Source: Gavia stellata (lineage: Eukaryota > Chordata > Aves > Gaviiformes > Gaviidae). Taken from it: 64,000 nucleotides of DNA. Below, piece by piece: positions 60,501-64,000 of this stretch. How positions within the stretch are numbered: position 1 is the stretch's first letter; each line of letters begins with the position of its first letter. The notes below the pieces were generated by a model, which was not told the DNA's origin, did not search any database, and saw only the letters and a list, made by a program, of their open reading frames with translations. Both the position numbers and the translations under genes were made by a program. Location: positions 16,096,155 through 16,160,154 of the forward strand of contig NC_082596.1 of the NCBI RefSeq assembly GCF_030936135.1. The letters run 5' to 3'.

Positions 60501-63470
60501 ATTGGAAAAAGCCTCATTCAAACCTTTGGCAAGATACCACTGTGAAAGGGACATATAGACACATCTTTTGCTTCCTTTTAGATGGAAAGTTTTCATGCCA
60601 GCAGGATGGACTGCCTGTTTAATTTCCTCCCATATGCAGATTTTAGACTAAAATACCTAATACTGTATGGTTTGTCGCTGCAGGAGAATGCATATTGCAC
60701 ATATAGGGTGTTGCCTCCCTATACATCCCATTTACAGCTGCCTGAAAGTTAATTCCCAAAAGGGAGCAGACATGACTGCAGAATTTGGGGGCATCTCATT
60801 CCTTGTAGTAAAATGAAAAATTCAACAGAATGGGGATTTCCCAGAACATGAGCAGGTGTAAATGCACATATACTTTTTGGTCATGACACAGCTCCTAGAC
60901 TTTCACTGTTTACAGGGTAGCTGTTTCCCAAGTGGGAAGCAATTTTGCATAGCAGAGGGAAGCAGGCTTGTCTGACAGTGCACAGATGTTAGCAACCAAG
61001 GCATCAGCTATCTTTCAGCAAACAAATATGTAGAGCACAAGCTGCCTGCAAAACCCTGTTGCATTTTAGATACTGTATTTCCATGTTCTGTGGGACAGCA
61101 TTACAAAAGCTTGCTTCTAGTCTGCTGTCTTTGAAAAATATTGGCAAATTATTATTTTATGTATTGCTGGCATAACTAATGACTTGGGTGAGTTTCTGAG
61201 ATCTCAGTCTGCTTGTCTTAGCAACCTGGTCAAGTTTTTATATTCCTTTTTGACTTGATGACACATGCTGGGTTTGTCTCTCTTTCTAGTGCCCAAATGG
61301 AAATAAAGTACTTTGAAATCCTTAGCCACTAAGAATCATTGGAAAGCACTTTTATCAGGGCTGTACATAAGGTGTCATCAGTTTGACTGATACCTCCAAA
61401 TCTATGGACATCGTGATGGATCTGCATTAGAAGAACAGAAGATAATTGCGTTTCGGAGATGGTTGGTGTATCAGGCTCAGCCAACAGTGCCCCTTTTGGG
61501 AGAGCAGTAAGGGGCAGCACAGATGGTTTGAGCAAAAATATCATGCGAAAGATCTAGGGATTCAAAGAAGCACAACTTTTCAATGCTTTGAGAGTGATGC
61601 AGCTTTGTTTCTTCTGTTTAGCATAGTAATGCCCACGGAAGCTGTTTGCCCTTAGGAGGAGAAGGAAGGAGAACATGTTCTTTGTTTTCAAGAGTAAAGC
61701 CTGTATAATAGTTATAGGCTTTTATTGCTTTGTATCAATACTCCCAACAAGTGGCCTTTATGACTTACTATTACCCATGATGGATGTTTATAGCTTTGTA
61801 TACCACAAAGCAGTAGAAACTGTCAGTCACTCAATGGTCAATCATCAGGCACAGCCTGTCTAGCCTAACGATTAAAAAAATTAAATGTATGGTTCATAAT
61901 TACAAAAATCTCCATAGACTGCTGTCTGTAACTGCAGTTAATAACTGGTTTGTCAAAGTTTAATGGTCTGAAGCAAAATGGTCTTCAAGCCTGTTACTTA
62001 AGCTGTCACTGCAAAAAAGCTGTATGATTCATTAAGCAAAATGAAACATTTAGTTAACATATCATCTGTCCTTCCAATTATCCTCTAGCATTGCCGCATT
62101 CACCAGACTTAAGCCTACTGATTATATGGTTTTGTTAATAATGCATTACTTCTGGCACTGGAAATTACTGCATGGAGATTAGTGGTATGCACCGGTTTTC
62201 ATGGGGAAATGCACGTGACCTACAAACAACGGGGCTTCGCGGAGATGAAGCGCGTGGGAGGGAAGAGCTGGAGAAGTCCCTGCTGGGTTTGGCAGCCAGG
62301 GGAGAAGGCAGAAATGCAGTGGCTCTTTCATTGCCTCCACTTCTTACCTGTGGGGAAGACAAAGCCTTTCTATTTCATTTTCATGGGGCTCCAGAGATGC
62401 TGAAACAGGGAAAACACGAGTTTCAGAGGCCTTCCTGGCTGACTTTTTTTACATCCCCTGCAGCACATGTGGCAAAAGCCTGTGGGGTTCCTCATGCCAT
62501 ACCTTAGCTCACCTCACTGCAGAGAAGGGGAAATTAAAGAGCCAGGAACTATCAGGTGGGTATAAATATCACACAAGCCATGCAGAGAGCATATCGGTGG
62601 GACAAAACAAAAGCAAATGCTCTATGAGTGACCCAAAAAATTATATTGGATGTTGTAGGGTGGCTCCAGACGTGAAGGCTAATTAGGCAAAGGAATAATC
62701 TTCCATTGATCCAGAGACACACCAGCAGGCCAATTTAAAAGATAAACGTGCCCTGGTATAAATACATTGACTAAACTGAAGAAAAGCAGATGGTGAATCT
62801 GGCCCTGGATTTCCCTGGATTTTGTAAAGACTGTTGCATTTAATATCAGATCCTTCTGCTAGCAGCCTTCATCAGTGCTGAGGTCTCATTGGCCTGGATA
62901 AGCATGTAAAATCTTTTAATCTTTTCCAAAAAATGTAACCCAATTTATTAGAAACCTTTTGTGACATGATGCTAAGACATGCTAGACACTTTTAGCCAAG
63001 CTTAAAGACCTGGGAGAAAAGTTTAGACCATTAACTGATCCTTGTATTTTACCCAGATGCAATCCTTAAATGAATGTATGAAACTATTTTGATAATTTCA
63101 CTTTAAAATACCCCACAATTATTTAAATATTAAGGAGAAAGGAGAGTTATTTCATCCCAGGTGGGTTTACCTCTCTGCATCATGGGTCACTGCACTCAAG
63201 AGTAGATGCAAAAGGGCATGAATATGGCTGTGCTGGGCACCAAACTAAGCTCTCTTTGAGCAAACATACTCCCCTGTAATCTCAGCAGTCATGAAGAAGA
63301 TGCAAATTATTGATGCTACACAGAGCTTCCTCCTGGCTTGATGCTGCTCCCTTTTTCTGTTCTCATAGGCCTGTGAGTAGCCGTGACAGTGATACGCTAG
63401 ATTAGCTTCAGTATCTTCTGCTTCCTGCTGCTGCCTCTCTTCATTTAAATTCCTCTGATGCCGGCTCATC
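51438..63470 (-). CDS. SLC30A8: Zinc transporter ZnT8 gene, 5' end off-window
   Basis: Seven minus-strand exons (63274-63470, 59238-59384, 56193-56346, 55505-55694, 54997-55102, 52586-52720, 51438-51583) join in phase into about 357 codons plus stop. ZnT8 is a cation-diffusion-facilitator Zn2+/H+ antiporter of about 369 residues. In mammals it loads zinc into insulin granules of pancreatic beta cells. Family features present are the N-terminal HCH motif, six membrane segments, DAAHILVD in TM2 and VHAIGD in TM5 (the four metal ligands), cytosolic [13 protein letters not shown] and FHSITIQ histidines, and the C-terminal CTFC. The last three plus the N-terminal HCH distinguish it from ZnT2/ZnT3. 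Human ZnT8 has ~24 more N-terminal residues from an upstream exon, expected beyond 64000. The donor after the 63274 exon is GG (see findings). Everything else indicates a gene under purifying selection. Confidence 0.93.
51584..52585 (-). other. SLC30A8: SLC30A8 intron before the last exon
   Basis: About 1.0 kb bounded by gtcagt and ctatag. Contains no recognised element. Confidence 0.85.
52586..52720 (-). CDS. SLC30A8: SLC30A8 exon, cytosolic domain part 1
   Basis: 135 bases from acceptor ttttaag|GA to donor CACAG|gtcagt, phase 1 in and phase 1 out. It encodes [20 protein letters not shown], then [20 protein letters not shown] and HIAT. The histidines of VHNLHLW and SAHIAT match human H301 and H318, which bind zinc in the C-terminal domain. 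The first ~15 residues are the most diverged part of the protein. Confidence 0.95.
52721..54996 (-). other. SLC30A8: SLC30A8 intron, 2.3 kb
   Basis: Bounded by gtaggac and ttttaag. It has a moderately GC-rich stretch at 53680-53990 with overlapping frames on both strands but no recognised gene or repeat. Confidence 0.85.
54997..55102 (-). CDS. SLC30A8: SLC30A8 exon with TM6
   Basis: 106 bases from acceptor ttttctag|CCAG to donor GAAG|gtaggac, phase 0 in and phase 1 out. It encodes [28 protein letters not shown] and ILIVLMEG: the last luminal loop, TM6 and the entry into the cytosolic domain. Nearly identical to human over [12 protein letters not shown]. Confidence 0.95.
55103..55504 (-). other. 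SLC30A8: SLC30A8 intron, 0.4 kb
   Basis: Short intron bounded by gttag and ttttctag; nothing else seen in it. Confidence 0.88.
55505..55694 (-). CDS. SLC30A8: SLC30A8 exon with His-loop and TM5
   Basis: 190 bases from acceptor ctcttgcag|A to donor TTTAAG|gttag, phase 2 in and phase 0 out. It finishes TM4 (LSLILHQ), continues with the cytosolic loop [18 protein letters not shown] and goes on to [18 protein letters not shown], where VHAIGD provides the second His/Asp pair (human H220, D224), and [14 protein letters not shown]. The loop is about nine residues longer than in human ZnT8 and holds three more His residues in an HGHSHG arrangement, as in ZnT2/3/4. Confidence 0.95.
55695..56192 (-). 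other. SLC30A8: SLC30A8 intron, 0.5 kb
   Basis: Short intron bounded by gtaagtt and cttgcag; nothing else seen in it. Confidence 0.88.
56193..56346 (-). CDS. SLC30A8: SLC30A8 exon with TM3 and TM4
   Basis: 154 bases from acceptor ttcctag|AA to donor ATCCT|gtaagtt, phase 1 in and phase 2 out. It encodes [19 protein letters not shown] (TM3), the luminal [11 protein letters not shown] and TM4 ([16 protein letters not shown]). It was found by splice-aware reading, as its only open frame is too short to stand out. The alignment with human ZnT8 runs gap-free over its whole length. Confidence 0.95.
56347..59237 (-). other. SLC30A8: SLC30A8 intron, 2.9 kb, with LTR
   Basis: Bounded by gtaaca and ttcctag. 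It hosts the ERVL-type LTR fragment at 57555-58024. The GC-richer part at 56720-57050 has frames on both strands without a domain. Confidence 0.85.
57555..58024 (+). mobile_element. ERVL-type LTR fragment, 3' portion
   Basis: This ~470-bp segment aligns throughout with 9916-10383 of the solo LTR, with substitutions and small indels. It shares ggaaggacccacgttggag, the ggtaataaatta poly-A region and tttccccaagtcgag, and it keeps the better 3' end, cagccagggtcaacccaccaca. The 5' two-thirds of the LTR are absent. It lies in a SLC30A8 intron, in antisense orientation to the gene, so its AATAAA would not stop the host transcript. No retroviral gene accompanies it. Confidence 0.85.
59238..59384 (-). 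CDS. SLC30A8: SLC30A8 exon with TM2 zinc ligands
   Basis: 147 bases between acceptor cacacag|GT and donor GAGCAG|gtaac. It starts in phase 1 (completing a Gly codon) and ends in phase 1. It encodes [20 protein letters not shown], then [19 protein letters not shown] and [14 protein letters not shown] supplies the His and Asp of the intramembrane zinc site (human H106, D110). Only a handful of residues differ from human, the best-conserved stretch of the gene. Confidence 0.95.
59385..63273 (-). other. SLC30A8: SLC30A8 intron, 3.9 kb
   Basis: It ends in a good acceptor (tttcacacag), but its 5' end at 63273 reads gggagtatg instead of gtgagtatg. No recognised repeat or gene was found inside. Confidence 0.8.
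63274..63470 (-). CDS. SLC30A8: SLC30A8 coding exon with N-terminal HCH and TM1
   Basis: The exon encodes a Gln/Glu-rich cytosolic N-terminus, the AYHCHG motif (human MYHCHS; its His and Cys bind zinc together with the C-terminal cysteines of the partner subunit), and TM1 ([17 protein letters not shown]). The 3' splice site is ...ctttcaatcctgaag|G at 63470. The expected end, from the phase of the next exon, is ...ACA G at 63274. The following bases read GGGAGTATG where GTGAGTATG would be a consensus donor. An ATG lies one base inside the exon with A at -3, so this could also serve as a start, as in shorter mammalian isoforms that begin near the same motif. I prefer an upstream exon because of the good acceptor tract and human protein length. 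Confidence 0.85.
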
Positions 63471-64000
63471 CTTCAGGATTGAAAGAAACAGAAGGTTAAA
63501 AAAGGAAAACCCTGGTTATTTGGGCGCCTAGCCCTGCAGCCCCAGAAACTATGTAATTAATGCTTTTGAAGGATAAAAGCAGCGTTGGGAACAGCAGAGC
63601 AGGTCATAGAAGAGGCTTGCTCGCACAAGCAGGGCTCTGCGGGAGGGAGCTGCACATGAAATGACTGCTCTGGCTGTGTTTCCCAGCTCTGTGGGCTCTC
63701 CTACATCATTTAGCAGTTTATGAAGCACAGGGTGACTTTCTCAGGCTGTGTATTTTATGCACACGGTATGATTTTCAAAAAATTGTACCTCATGCAAACA
63801 GTAACAAAATTCAGCATAGCATGGAGACAATTCTATGGAAAATACCAGGTTTTTATTCCCAACAGCTTTGTCAGGAAGACTATTAAAAAAAAAAAACTTC
63901 TGTTTCTCAAATATAATTGACTAAAGATATTTCTCTCCTCTCTTTACATGCAGAGCTATTTTACCTCAAATTTCCACATATGTATAAAAGCTATCAATCT
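63471..64000 (-). other. SLC30A8: Upstream intron or 5' region of SLC30A8
   Basis: It carries a pyrimidine-rich tract and aag acceptor on the minus strand at its lower end. I looked for the N-terminal coding exon expected from mammalian ZnT8 and did not find it, so that exon probably lies beyond the window. Confidence 0.6.

Noticed and set aside
51438..63470. SLC30A2 or SLC30A3 as the identity of the zinc transporter
   Set aside because: The HGHSHG loop recalls those paralogs, but the N-terminal YHCH motif, the [12 protein letters not shown] loop and the C-terminal DCxFCxxPxD tail fit ZnT8 better.

Overview
The window is nuclear DNA from a bird. CR1 LINE copies belonging to several subfamilies and ages, a full-length-looking avian ERVL-type solo LTR, and a multi-exon vertebrate gene in an AT-rich, gene-poor setting all point to this. 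The LTR style suggests a neoavian bird, but the sequence does not fix the species. There are no bacterial-type genes, operons, CRISPR arrays or recognisable tRNA/rRNA genes. Most open reading frames here are chance frames or retroelement remains.

The one confidently identified host gene is SLC30A8 (zinc transporter ZnT8), on the minus strand at 51.4-63.5 kb. Seven coding exons can be placed to the base, from an internal 5' exon (63274-63470) to the terminal exon with its stop (51438-51583). A further 5' coding exon is expected beyond the right edge. Reading phase is consistent across every junction, and all six transmembrane regions, the two intramembrane His/Asp zinc-site pairs, the cytosolic histidines and the C-terminal CxxC are kept. 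The exception is the first donor site in the window, which reads GG where GT is expected. The loop between TM4 and TM5 is longer and more histidine-rich than in human ZnT8, and the residue aligned to the human diabetes-associated R325 is alanine.

The left 51 kb is probably intergenic, downstream of SLC30A8. It holds: a CR1 edge (1-40); a young CR1 3' end (4530-4768); a decayed CR1 (5890-6080); a 1.1-kb solo LTR (9261-10383); a CR1 3' tip running into a 200-N assembly gap (16995-17233); a 2-kb minus-strand CR1 (19411-21462); a 444-bp GGAAA satellite-like tract (21743-22186); a ~424-bp near-perfect palindrome whose arms carry a PIF/Harbinger-like transposase fragment (25512-25935); a CpG-rich LTR-like block (32270-32425); an ancient MIR SINE (34255-34415); a 2-kb plus-strand CR1 with an internal deletion of the reverse transcriptase core (36796-38868); and an older CR1 (39100-39566). 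Two unusually long orphan ORFs (29528-29959 minus, 45654-46352 plus) have no recognised homology.

The strongest candidates for a second look are the Harbinger-derived palindrome and the broken-looking splice donor of SLC30A8. I see no evidence of a novel multi-gene system.
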